Below the pieces are notes generated by a model. That model was not told the origin of the DNA, searched no databases, and was given only the letters and a program-made list of their open reading frames with translations. Below, piece after piece: positions 48,872-57,203 of a stretch of 64,000 bases of DNA. Position 1 is the first letter of the stretch; every line of letters begins with the position of its first letter. Source of the stretch: Prochlorococcus sp. MIT 0603 (lineage in GTDB: Bacteria > Cyanobacteriota > Cyanobacteriia > PCC-6307 > Cyanobiaceae); NCBI RefSeq assembly GCF_000760215.1, contig NZ_JNAW01000001.1, forward strand, positions 248,001 through 312,000, given 5' to 3'. The position numbers were made by a program, and so were the translations under genes.

Positions 48872-51319
48872 CTAATTGCTTTGGTCATTAGGATGCTCTT
48901 GCTGGATTAGTTCAATTGGTGCAAGCCTTGGATCAAGAATCTTTGGACTCATTCCATCAAATTTAATAGCAATTGATATTTTTTCTCCGCTCCCAAAAAT
49001 ATGAGTAATTTCTCCTTTGCCAAAGCTTGAATGAATAACTAAATCTCCTTTTGACCATGACTTGCCAGGAGCTGGACCGGAGTGACGACGTCTAATTGAA
49101 TTCTTTGGTTCCTGCTCAGAGTCAATATGGGGTTTTGATGAATGTGGAGATCTGTCTAGACGGGTTAACCTCTCAAGGTGATTGTCTTTTCTTAGAGCGG
49201 TCCCCCCTGAAAGTGGCAAGTCACCCTCAAGAAGTTCAGAGGGAATTTCGGAAAGGAATATTGACGCAACAGCAGGCTCTCTCATTCCGCCCCATAGTCT
49301 TCTTTCAGTAGCATGAAAGAGGCACAACTTTTCTTTTGCTCTAGTTAAGCCCACGTAACATAGCCTACGCTCTTCCTCTAAAGAAGCTGGTTCATTTAGA
49401 GAACGATAGCTTGGGAATAACCCTTGTTCCATTCCAACAAGACAAACCACTGGGAATTCAAGTCCCTTGCTACTATGCAAGGTCATTAGAGTCACCCGAT
49501 CAACAGAGTTTTCTTTGTTGTCTGCATCACTGGCAAGAGCAGCAGTAGCTAGAAAACCCTCTAAGTCAGAGCCTTCATTCTCTTCTTGATATTGAAGAGC
49601 AGCATTTACTAGCTCCTGAAGGTTTCTCCTCCGTTCTTCAGCTTCATCAGTTGCCGTTGCAATTAGTTCTTTTAAATACCCACTTTTCTCTAAAACTAAT
49701 TGAATGATTTCAGAAGGATCTAAGTTGTTTGCTTGTGCCTGCAAACTTTGAATTATTTCTCTAAAAGCCAATAATCCTTTAGAAGACCGTCCTCCTAGAG
49801 TGCGGATGGCTTCTGTGTCTGTAACTATTTCCCATAACGGAATACCCAATTGACCCGCTGCATCTGTAAATTTTTGAATAGTTGTTTTACCAATTCCTCT
49901 TTTGGGTACGTTGATAACTCTTAGCAAGCTTACGCTATCTGATGGATTAATTAGCAGTTTTAAATATGCCAAAACATCCTTTATTTCTCTCCTGTCATAA
50001 AAGCGTAAACCACCAACAACAATATATGGAATATTCCAACGCACTAAAGATTCTTCAATAACTCTTGATTGAGCATTAGTTCTATATAAAATTGCAATAT
50101 CTCTCCAATTAATATTATTATTAGCTGCATCAATAATCCTTAGCCTATGAACTACAGCTTCTGCTTCAGATATTTCATCATCACACTTTGTAAGCTTTAT
50201 TAAGTCACCACTATTGCGCGTAGGTTTTAATACTTTATCGATCCTTTCTTTATTATTAGAGATTAATGAGTTTGCCGCTTCAAGTATATTTGAAGTGGAC
50301 CTATAATTATCTTCAAGTTTGATAATGTTTGAGGAAGAATTATCAGTAACTGTGTTACTAAAGTCCTCTTGAAAACCCATTAATATTCTGAAGTCAGCGG
50401 CTCTAAAGCTGTATATGCTTTGATCCGCATCTCCAACTACAAAAACAGAACGCTTTATCCACTTTTTAAAAAGAGAGGGCTCTTCTCCATTGGTAACTAA
50501 TAATTTGATCAATTCATATTGAGTCCAGTTAGTATCCTGGTATTCATCTACTAATAAATGTTTGAACCTATTATGCCAATATTCTCTAACCTCTTTATTT
50601 TGCTGTAGTAGTTGTACAGGGAGTAAGAGAAGATCATCAAAGTCTAAAGCATTGTTAGCAGCAAGAGCCTTCCTGTAAATACTATAAACTTGGGCAGTTA
50701 TCTTACCTATTTGGCCTTCAGCTTTTGCCATTAATTCAGTTGGAAGAATACCTTTGTTTTTTGCATTACTTATTGCCCAACGAATCTTTTTAGGCTCAAA
50801 TCTTTTGTGATCCAGTTGCATGTCCTGAGTCACTATTTCCTTTATTAAACTCTGAGCATCAGTTTCATCATAAATAGAGAAATGACGAGTCCATTTTAGT
50901 CCTTCGTTGTCTATGAACTTTTCAATGTCTAAGCGTAGTAATCTTGCAAATAATGCATGAAATGTTCCTATCCATAGATCTTTAGTTATTTCCCTGTAAA
51001 TGCGATTGCGAAGTTGTCCTTGTATTGATATATGTAATGTTTCTAATGGTTGAGTGAATTCATTCTCAGAGAGCTTTTTAGTGAGTAATATCTCTAGCCT
51101 TTCTTTCATCTCCCTTGCAGCTTTATTTGTAAAAGTAACTGCAAGAATTTCTGTTGGATCAACGTTATAATCTGTTATTAAATGCGCTATCCTATGAGTT
51201 AAAGCCCTTGTTTTCCCACTTCCTGCACCGGCAACAACAAGCAATGGTCCTTCATAGTGATTTACTGCTTTAGATTGCTCTTCGTTAAGACCATTAAGGA
51301 AAGAAAGTGTATTGTTCAT
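48872..51319 (-). CDS. pcrA: UvrD/PcrA-type 3'-5' DNA helicase
   Basis: An 815-residue superfamily 1 helicase. Motifs in order: Walker A VVAGAGSGKTRALTHRI, Ia TFTNKAAREMKERL, II LVDEYQDTNWTQYEL, III GDADQSIYSFRAADF, V TLMTLHSSKGLEFPVV and VI RRLCYVGLTRAKEK. The C-terminal WSKGDLVIHSSFGKGEITHI is the Tudor-like module that contacts RNA polymerase in PcrA. It works in nucleotide-excision repair and plasmid or fork unwinding. UvrD and PcrA names are used for the same family in cyanobacteria. Confidence 0.94.
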   Translation of the reverse strand: MNNTLSFLNGLNEEQSKAVNHYEGPLLVVAGAGSGKTRALTHRIAHLITDYNVDPTEILAVTFTNKAAREMKERLEILLTKKLSENEFTQPLETLHISIQGQLRNRIYREITKDLWIGTFHALFARLLRLDIEKFIDNEGLKWTRHFSIYDETDAQSLIKEIVTQDMQLDHKRFEPKKIRWAISNAKNKGILPTELMAKAEGQIGKITAQVYSIYRKALAANNALDFDDLLLLPVQLLQQNKEVREYWHNRFKHLLVDEYQDTNWTQYELIKLLVTNGEEPSLFKKWIKRSVFVVGDADQSIYSFRAADFRILMGFQEDFSNTVTDNSSSNIIKLEDNYRSTSNILEAANSLISNNKERIDKVLKPTRNSGDLIKLTKCDDEISEAEAVVHRLRIIDAANNNINWRDIAILYRTNAQSRVIEESLVRWNIPYIVVGGLRFYDRREIKDVLAYLKLLINPSDSVSLLRVINVPKRGIGKTTIQKFTDAAGQLGIPLWEIVTDTEAIRTLGGRSSKGLLAFREIIQSLQAQANNLDPSEIIQLVLEKSGYLKELIATATDEAEERRRNLQELVNAALQYQEENEGSDLEGFLATAALASDADNKENSVDRVTLMTLHSSKGLEFPVVCLVGMEQGLFPSYRSLNEPASLEEERRLCYVGLTRAKEKLCLFHATERRLWGGMREPAVASIFLSEIPSELLEGDLPLSGGTALRKDNHLERLTRLDRSPHSSKPHIDSEQEPKNSIRRRHSGPAPGKSWSKGDLVIHSSFGKGEITHIFGSGEKISIAIKFDGMSPKILDPRLAPIELIQQEHPNDQSN

Positions 51320-51352
51320 AATATTACTTTTTCTTGATAGATAGTTGAATAA

Positions 51353-51619
51353 TTAAGAATCAGTTAAATCTTGATTTGCACCTAAGTTGTTATTTGGATT
51401 AGAAATCTTTTTTTGTTCATTTATTAGAACTTTAATTGCTTCGGCTATATTTTTTAATTCCAAATTTTCATTTATTGATGCTTGTATTTTTTCTTTTGAT
51501 ATCCGCAGTTTCTGCGACATAGTTGTAATTTCTTTCGTAAGCCTATTACTATAATTCCTCAATTCTTCTATGGAGTCATTGAGTTCCTTTTGAGATGCTT
51601 TCAAGGTTTCTTGAATCAA
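51353..51619 (-). CDS. Small coiled-coil protein
   Basis: An 88-residue protein that is nearly all helical, with heptad-like hydrophobic spacing from about residue 10 to 70 (KELNDSIEELRNYSNRLTKE). It is rich in Lys, Glu and Asn, with a polar tail. It lies 33 bases upstream of the helicase gene on the same strand and may be co-transcribed with it. No family recognised. Confidence 0.6.
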   Translation of the reverse strand: MIQETLKASQKELNDSIEELRNYSNRLTKEITTMSQKLRISKEKIQASINENLELKNIAEAIKVLINEQKKISNPNNNLGANQDLTDS

Positions 51620-52400
<781 letters not shown>

Positions 52401-52437
52401 TGGTGATTTTATGATTACCACATTTGTTTTTTATTTT

Positions 52438-52443
52438 GGAGGA
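52438..52443 (+). promoter_or_regulatory. Strong ribosome-binding site of cpeA
   Basis: GGAGGA lies 8 bases before the cpeA ATG (52452). Most genes here have only weak Shine-Dalgarno sequences, so this one stands out; it supports the chosen start and suggests efficient translation of the alpha subunit from the cpeBA transcript. Confidence 0.8.
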
Positions 52444-52451
52444 ATCGGAAA

Positions 52452-52925
52452 ATGAAATCAGCAGTTACTACAGTAATTTCATCGGCTGATGCGGCAGGTA
52501 GATTCCCTACTCTTAGCGACATCGAATCTGTTAAAGGATCTTTTGATAGAGCTTCTTCTCGATTAGAAGCAGCTGAAAAACTTTCTATTCATATAGATAG
52601 ATTTACTTCTGAGGCTTTAGATCATGTTTATTCTGGAGAAGGTGAATCGTATAATCAGGCAAATAAAGATAAATGCTCTCGAGATATTCATCATTATTTG
52701 CGACTGATTAATTACTGTTTAGTTACTGGTGGAACAGGTCCACTAGATGAATGGGGAATAGCTGGAATGCGTGAGGTAATTCGAGCTCAGTTACTTCCAA
52801 CTACAGCTTATATTGAGGCATTCACTTTTATTAGAGATAATTTAGATGTTCCTAATGATATGGGCCAACAGTCTGCGGCAGAGTTTAAGAACCTACTTGA
52901 TTATTTGATAAATGCATTAGCTTGA
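52452..52925 (+). CDS. cpeA: Phycoerythrin III alpha subunit, one bilin site
   Basis: A 157-residue phycobiliprotein (ppeA). It keeps the first chromophore cysteine (Cys75, aligned to Cys82, in NKDKCSRDIHHYLR) and the core LINYCLVTGGTGPLDEWGIA. The second bilin cysteine (Cys139 of other phycoerythrins, in RDRLCVPRDM) is replaced: RDNLDVPNDM has Asp132. About 7 residues are missing before Cys75. The chain should therefore carry one bilin, not two. Low-light Prochlorococcus is known to have such a reduced alpha chain. Co-transcribed with cpeB. Confidence 0.95.
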   Translation: MKSAVTTVISSADAAGRFPTLSDIESVKGSFDRASSRLEAAEKLSIHIDRFTSEALDHVYSGEGESYNQANKDKCSRDIHHYLRLINYCLVTGGTGPLDEWGIAGMREVIRAQLLPTTAYIEAFTFIRDNLDVPNDMGQQSAAEFKNLLDYLINALA

Positions 52926-52949
52926 TAAATAGTTCGAATATTTTTAGAA

Positions 52950-53564
52950 ATGTCAGATAAGGAGGAAATACCTTCCATAGATAATATTTTTGTTGATTTT
53001 GTTCACCCAAATCCCAATATTAATCAACAAGCATTTTCAAATATGAAGAAATTTTGGCCAGAAGAGTCTATAGCCATATTGACAAAAAATTTAGATAGTA
53101 AAAATGTTGTGCTTAGGAGGAAATCTGTTAAGGCACTTGCTTCTTTTGGGAAAGCAATTGTAAAAGAGATTATTCAATTATATTTTCTTAGCAAAGAGAA
53201 TATTCAAAGAATTAGTTGCTTAAAAATCCTAACAATAGTTGCATCTTCAAATTCTCTTGATGATTTAAGAGAAGAAATCAAAAGCTTAATTGAAATTGCT
53301 ATAAAGGACGATTCAGTTGAATCTATATTAATAACAGTTTCTTTGCTCAGGCAGCTTGGAAATCAATCTCTGCCATGCTTGAAATCATTATGTAGGGATA
53401 ATAATGTATTAAGAGCAAAAGCTGCAATAACTGCATTATCTGAGATAACTGCATTATCTGAGATAACTGATCCTAGTATTAAGGATTTCCTTGTTATGAT
53501 TGCAGATGATATATCTTTGGATTCAATTGTTAGAGAAAGTGCTTTGGATGTTCTAAATAAATGA
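52950..53564 (+). CDS. cpeZ: CpeZ, phycoerythrin lyase partner/chaperone
   Basis: A 204-residue HEAT-repeat protein of the CpcE/F lyase clan. The N-terminus IFVDFVHPNPNINQQAF matches the LF.DL.HPNPN start of CpeZ, and its length equals that of CpeZ (about 205) in other cyanobacteria. In Fremyella CpeZ acts with CpeY on the alpha-82 site and as a chaperone. It lies 24 bases after cpeA on the same strand. An 18-base in-frame tandem duplication (residues about 160-171, ITALSEITALSEIT) is unusual. Confidence 0.82.
   Translation: MSDKEEIPSIDNIFVDFVHPNPNINQQAFSNMKKFWPEESIAILTKNLDSKNVVLRRKSVKALASFGKAIVKEIIQLYFLSKENIQRISCLKILTIVASSNSLDDLREEIKSLIEIAIKDDSVESILITVSLLRQLGNQSLPCLKSLCRDNNVLRAKAAITALSEITALSEITDPSIKDFLVMIADDISLDSIVRESALDVLNK
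53427..53462 (+). repeat. 18-base tandem duplication inside cpeZ
   Basis: ATAACTGCATTATCTGAG occurs twice in a row (53427-53444 and 53445-53462), with a partial third copy ATAACT. It keeps the frame and doubles the hexapeptide ITALSE. Such perfect repeats often arise by replication slippage and may vary between strains. Confidence 0.9.
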
Positions 53565-53576
53565 TTATAAATATCA

Positions 53577-54482
53577 TTATTTTGATTTAGACATGCCATC
53601 AAGATTTGATATGCATAGTTTGAGAATATTTTTCACATCTGTATCTTTTTCTTTTAAAAGTATATTATTCATGATGGCAATATGATTGATTGCTTTTAAT
53701 TTCATGAGAGTCAATGCAGACTGTCTTCTGATTTCCGGACTTGCTTCATTTAATTTTGAAGCTATAAGATTGATATCCCATTCATGATCATTAAGGAATC
53801 CTATTAATTTAATAGCTTCTATCTGTACTTCTATTGAAGGATCATTTACAGCATCGCAGAGAATTTTTTTTGCCTCTTTATCAGAAAATAATTGAATTTG
53901 GTCTCCTAGAGCAGCAATAGAAGATGCACGTACTTTCTTATTTGTTGAAAGAGCTGATCTTTTAAGCACTCTTCCTGCTCTTGCTCCAATAAAAGAAATC
54001 CCCCAGCTTGCAAGTCCGCATTGTAATTCAGAGGAATTTGGTTTCGCCAAAACTTCTATTAAAAGTTCTGCTGCTTCTTCCCCAAAGATTGCCATAGCTC
54101 CTACGGCTGAACCTTGTACTACTGGATCATGGTCATGAAGAAGTGCTTGCAGCAGGTCAGGTAAGGCAGATGGATCCCCAATAAGTTTTAGTGTTTTAGC
54201 TGCTGCTCTTCTAACCGTTACATTGCAGCTATTCAGTAAGGCATATCGAAGTTCTGGCAAAGCAGACTTGCCAATCATGCCAAGACTTTCTGAAAAAGTT
54301 CGTCTTAGGAGGCCTCTCTTGTCTCCTAGACCAGTAACTAGTTTCTTGATTAAAATTGTATCTGTTTCAGGTTTTTCTCCATCCCTTAGTTTTTTTTGCA
54401 ATTCCAAAGCAAGCTCGGAAGCTTCTTCTTCGCTCAAATCAGTTCTTTCCGGAAATTTTTTTTGGCTATTGATTTCTTTCAA
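53577..54482 (-). CDS. cpeF: CpeF/MpeX-like HEAT-repeat bilin lyase
   Basis: A 301-residue HEAT-repeat protein of the CpcE/F clan on the strand opposite to its neighbours. The stretch GLGDKRGLLRRTFSESLGMI and later NVTVRRAAAKTLKLIGDPSA and HDPVVQGSAVGAMAIFGEEA match the CpeF/MpeU/MpeV/MpeX group. CpeF attaches the doubly linked bilin to the beta subunit (Cys50/61) in Fremyella. MpeX is the name used in some Prochlorococcus annotations; which subgroup this is cannot be settled by eye. It converges on cpeZ (12 bases) and diverges from cpeY (77 bases). Confidence 0.75.
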   Translation of the reverse strand: MKEINSQKKFPERTDLSEEEASELALELQKKLRDGEKPETDTILIKKLVTGLGDKRGLLRRTFSESLGMIGKSALPELRYALLNSCNVTVRRAAAKTLKLIGDPSALPDLLQALLHDHDPVVQGSAVGAMAIFGEEAAELLIEVLAKPNSSELQCGLASWGISFIGARAGRVLKRSALSTNKKVRASSIAALGDQIQLFSDKEAKKILCDAVNDPSIEVQIEAIKLIGFLNDHEWDINLIASKLNEASPEIRRQSALTLMKLKAINHIAIMNNILLKEKDTDVKNILKLCISNLDGMSKSK

Positions 54483-54559
54483 TTGTTTTTATAAGTAGTG
54501 ATCTATTAAAAATCTTAATTTTAATCATATATTTATACTTGGCCTGATTTCCTTAACTG

Positions 54560-55888
54560 ATGAACTTAGGGGCTTTTGATACTCTTCCAAAATTAAGCAA
54601 AAATGATGCTCTAAGTATTTTAAAAACCCCTTTACAAGATTTAAATCTATCTAGTGATTATTATAAAGCAGTTTTTCATCTTGCAAAATACCCCTCTCCT
54701 GAATCCGAAAAAGCTCTTTTGGATTTAGTAAAATCCCAATCTGCTGAGAAGCCTATTCTTCTTGCAAAAAGAAAAGCGATTGAAATTTTAGGACGAATGG
54801 GATCAAAAAAAGCAATACCTCATATAGCAAAAAACCTTAAGAGCTTAGACCCTTATATTGTTGAGAATTCAGCTTGGGCATTGCAACAAATTGGTTGCGA
54901 TAATATAGAAATTCATAATCTTATTGGATCTTTATTGGAGGAAAATAATCAAAACCATAGAGTTCTAATTCAGAGCTTGGCAAAGATGGGGGCAACATCA
55001 CAGTTATCTAAAATAAATGCAATTCTTAGTAGTGAGGTAATACCTATAGGTGTAAAAGGTGCTTCTATAGCAGCAATTAAAATCCTGACAGGCAAATCTC
55101 AAAATGTTGACCTGTTAAGGGATCACTTGAGTTCTGCTAATCAAAATGATCGCCAATGTGCAGTTCAAGATATTATTGATGCTAAAGAATATGACTTAAT
55201 CGAAAGCATTATTCAAACTCCAATATCTCCGTTTTTCAGATTACGAGCTATAGATTTACTTTGGCCTGAAATTAGTGATGATCGAGGAAAATCAAATGCT
55301 TTAGATTTAATTGATCTTGTTTTATTAGATAATCCAAAAGCAATAAGACCTGCTAACAAGTATCAAAAGCAAAATGAAATTAAAACATTGATAAAAAGAC
55401 TATTTAGTACAGACTTTTGCAAAGCATACTCTTCCTTGAGCTCTCTATTAGATATGAGATTTGATTATATATTCCCAGCTTTGCAAGATGAATTAAAGCG
55501 ATTTAAAAAGGATTATGGAGCCATTTACTTTCTTTTAATACTCTTAAGAAATGCTCAAATTAGTGTAGAAATACAAAGGAAAAAAAGTATGGAATTAGTA
55601 GACTATTGTTTAGATAAGTCGTGGCCTGATTTTATGAAATTTAAACCTCAAGCCATATTATTGTCTATGGAAATTGACATTGAATTCTTTACTCAAAATT
55701 TAGAATCTTGGTTAAACGAGAAGGAAACACCTTATTGGGCTTGTAGATATGCAGCGTTGATATGTGTTGAGAAACTGGTCAAGAATAATATGCTTAATAT
55801 TGATATAAAGCATGTCATTGAAAGAGTATATGATGAAAATAAATTTGTCTGCTTAAAAGCTAAGAAATTCCAATCAAAATATATTTAA
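54560..55888 (+). CDS. cpeY: CpeY, phycoerythrobilin lyase for alpha-Cys82
   Basis: A 442-residue HEAT-repeat lyase subunit; length and N-terminal domain (KAIEILGRMGSKKAIPHIAK and YIVENSAWALQQIG) fit CpeY. In Fremyella CpeY, helped by CpeZ, attaches phycoerythrobilin to alpha-Cys82, the only bilin site left on the alpha subunit here. The first half keeps the conserved repeats; the second half is more diverged. It converges on cpeT with 8 bases between the stops. Confidence 0.85.
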   Translation: MNLGAFDTLPKLSKNDALSILKTPLQDLNLSSDYYKAVFHLAKYPSPESEKALLDLVKSQSAEKPILLAKRKAIEILGRMGSKKAIPHIAKNLKSLDPYIVENSAWALQQIGCDNIEIHNLIGSLLEENNQNHRVLIQSLAKMGATSQLSKINAILSSEVIPIGVKGASIAAIKILTGKSQNVDLLRDHLSSANQNDRQCAVQDIIDAKEYDLIESIIQTPISPFFRLRAIDLLWPEISDDRGKSNALDLIDLVLLDNPKAIRPANKYQKQNEIKTLIKRLFSTDFCKAYSSLSSLLDMRFDYIFPALQDELKRFKKDYGAIYFLLILLRNAQISVEIQRKKSMELVDYCLDKSWPDFMKFKPQAILLSMEIDIEFFTQNLESWLNEKETPYWACRYAALICVEKLVKNNMLNIDIKHVIERVYDENKFVCLKAKKFQSKYI

Positions 55889-55896
55889 TATTTAGA

Positions 55897-56472
55897 TTAA
55901 CGTATTTTTTCAAACTCGAAAAAGCCATCCTCTAATCCCCATAATCTTTTATTTGTTTCAATATCGAATCCTTGATCTATAGTTTTGAATTTGCTCTTAT
56001 TAAACTTCACCTTGCTCACTAAATATGTTTTCCTACCATCTCTCTCTACAATACATTTACCAGCTTTTTTTAAAGATCCAACATATGTTCCTTTGCTTAT
56101 CTCTTTAAATTTCATTTGGCAATTTTTTCTAATTAAGAGATTTTCTTTTTTAATTGATAATAGAATCTGTTTGTTAAAGCCTGCACCTGCAAATCTTTCC
56201 GATGGATATATTTCATAGTTCTCTAATAACAAATTATTTTCATCAGTTGATAATTTATGGACAGCTTGTCTATACGGTGACCAAGGTGAATAGTTATAAC
56301 TTTGCTCCGAATATAAGCTAATACTTTGAAACAACTCCCATGGTAGAAGTCTAAAGTATATGTTGATATGTGCGTATACTTTAGGCTGTTTTTGAGCTTG
56401 TTTCTTATTACTATAACTCCCACAAAGTGTATTCAGAAACCTAGTAATTTTCTTATCATGCTCTCCATTCAT
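55897..56472 (-). CDS. cpeT: CpeT, bilin lyase for beta-Cys165-type site
   Basis: A 191-residue lyase of the CpcT/CpeT family. The hallmark series is LCGSYSNKKQAQKQPKVYAH, then FRLLPWELFQSISLYSEQSY and SPYRQAVHKL. In Fremyella CpeT attaches phycoerythrobilin to beta-Cys165; the matching cysteine here is beta-Cys163. It lies 10 bases after cpeS on the same strand. Confidence 0.93.
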   Translation of the reverse strand: MNGEHDKKITRFLNTLCGSYSNKKQAQKQPKVYAHINIYFRLLPWELFQSISLYSEQSYNYSPWSPYRQAVHKLSTDENNLLLENYEIYPSERFAGAGFNKQILLSIKKENLLIRKNCQMKFKEISKGTYVGSLKKAGKCIVERDGRKTYLVSKVKFNKSKFKTIDQGFDIETNKRLWGLEDGFFEFEKIR

Positions 56473-56482
56473 GGCTTCATCC

Positions 56483-57010
56483 TTATTCGTTAATTATACG
56501 TATTTCTGAGGCAAAGGAAGTTTGAAGAATTCCCTTTGATTCTTTTGAAAAAAGAACGGAGGAACGGCATCTTGTATTTGAGTTAATGAACCAAATACGT
56601 TCTTCTGCAATTATTTGCTCGTATTCGGTTGATAGAACGAAAGTATGATCTGAAAGAAATTTGTATTTTGAGATTGCACTTCCTTTTTCAGCATATCCTG
56701 CGCTCCTTAAAATAATTCCTTCATTATTAGAGTTTGGAATAGGAATCAATAGGCTTGATCCACTTAAAGTATCATCATTGCCATCCCAGTTAGATTCTCC
56801 TTCCCAAAAAATTTCGAATGGAGATGGAGTCTCGCGTTCTGAATATCCATTTTTTTTCAAAAAATCTATAACTTTTGAGTCTTCTTTTGGAATTTGTTTG
56901 ATTTTGATAGTGCTAATAACTTCTTCAAATTGTTTAAATGCTAATGAGTGCCCACTTCTCATTGAAACCCATTCTCCTTGGCTTTTAGCTACAAATGTCT
57001 CAATCTCCAT
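56483..57010 (-). CDS. cpeS: CpeS, bilin lyase for beta-Cys82-type site
   Basis: A 175-residue lipocalin-like lyase of the CpcS/CpeS family. Signatures are FVAKSQGEWVSMRSGHSLAF at the N-terminus and EERIWFINSNTRCRSSVLFS and LQTSFASEIR at the C-terminus. CpeS attaches phycoerythrobilin to beta-Cys82. The start ATG 57010 overlaps the end of the 62-residue gene by 11 bases, so the two may be translationally coupled. Confidence 0.93.
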   Translation of the reverse strand: MEIETFVAKSQGEWVSMRSGHSLAFKQFEEVISTIKIKQIPKEDSKVIDFLKKNGYSERETPSPFEIFWEGESNWDGNDDTLSGSSLLIPIPNSNNEGIILRSAGYAEKGSAISKYKFLSDHTFVLSTEYEQIIAEERIWFINSNTRCRSSVLFSKESKGILQTSFASEIRIINE

Positions 57011-57188
57011 TTGTAGTATTTAATGACTCTTCAGAATCTAGTGAGGTTTTATTATTACTACCTTTTTGAATCATTCTTACCATAGAGTTAACCATCATTG
57101 ACATGGCCATAGGGACTTTTTTCCCTGAAGGTGTTTGTGATGATCTATTTCCTGGCCTTTCGTTGGAAGAAGTCTTTTTTATAGTCAT
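57000..57188 (-). CDS. 62-residue basic protein of the phycoerythrin operon
   Basis: A small polar protein, MTIKKTSSNERPGNRSSQTP at the start, a Met-rich middle (VPMAMSMMVNSMVRMIQKGS) that could form one amphipathic helix, and an acidic end. It sits between ppeC (15 bases) and cpeS (11-base overlap) in the same orientation, which supports a real gene. No family recognised; a linker or assembly role is only a guess. The 15 bases before its ATG carry CCTCCTCC on the coding strand rather than a ribosome site. Confidence 0.6.
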   Translation of the reverse strand: MTIKKTSSNERPGNRSSQTPSGKKVPMAMSMMVNSMVRMIQKGSNNKTSLDSEESLNTTNGD

Positions 57189-57203
57189 GCGGAGGAGGCT
57201 TGC

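Noticed and set aside
53577-55888. HEAT-repeat genes as a toxin-antitoxin or defence system
   Set aside because: Sequence patterns and neighbours fit the CpcE/F bilin lyase clan.
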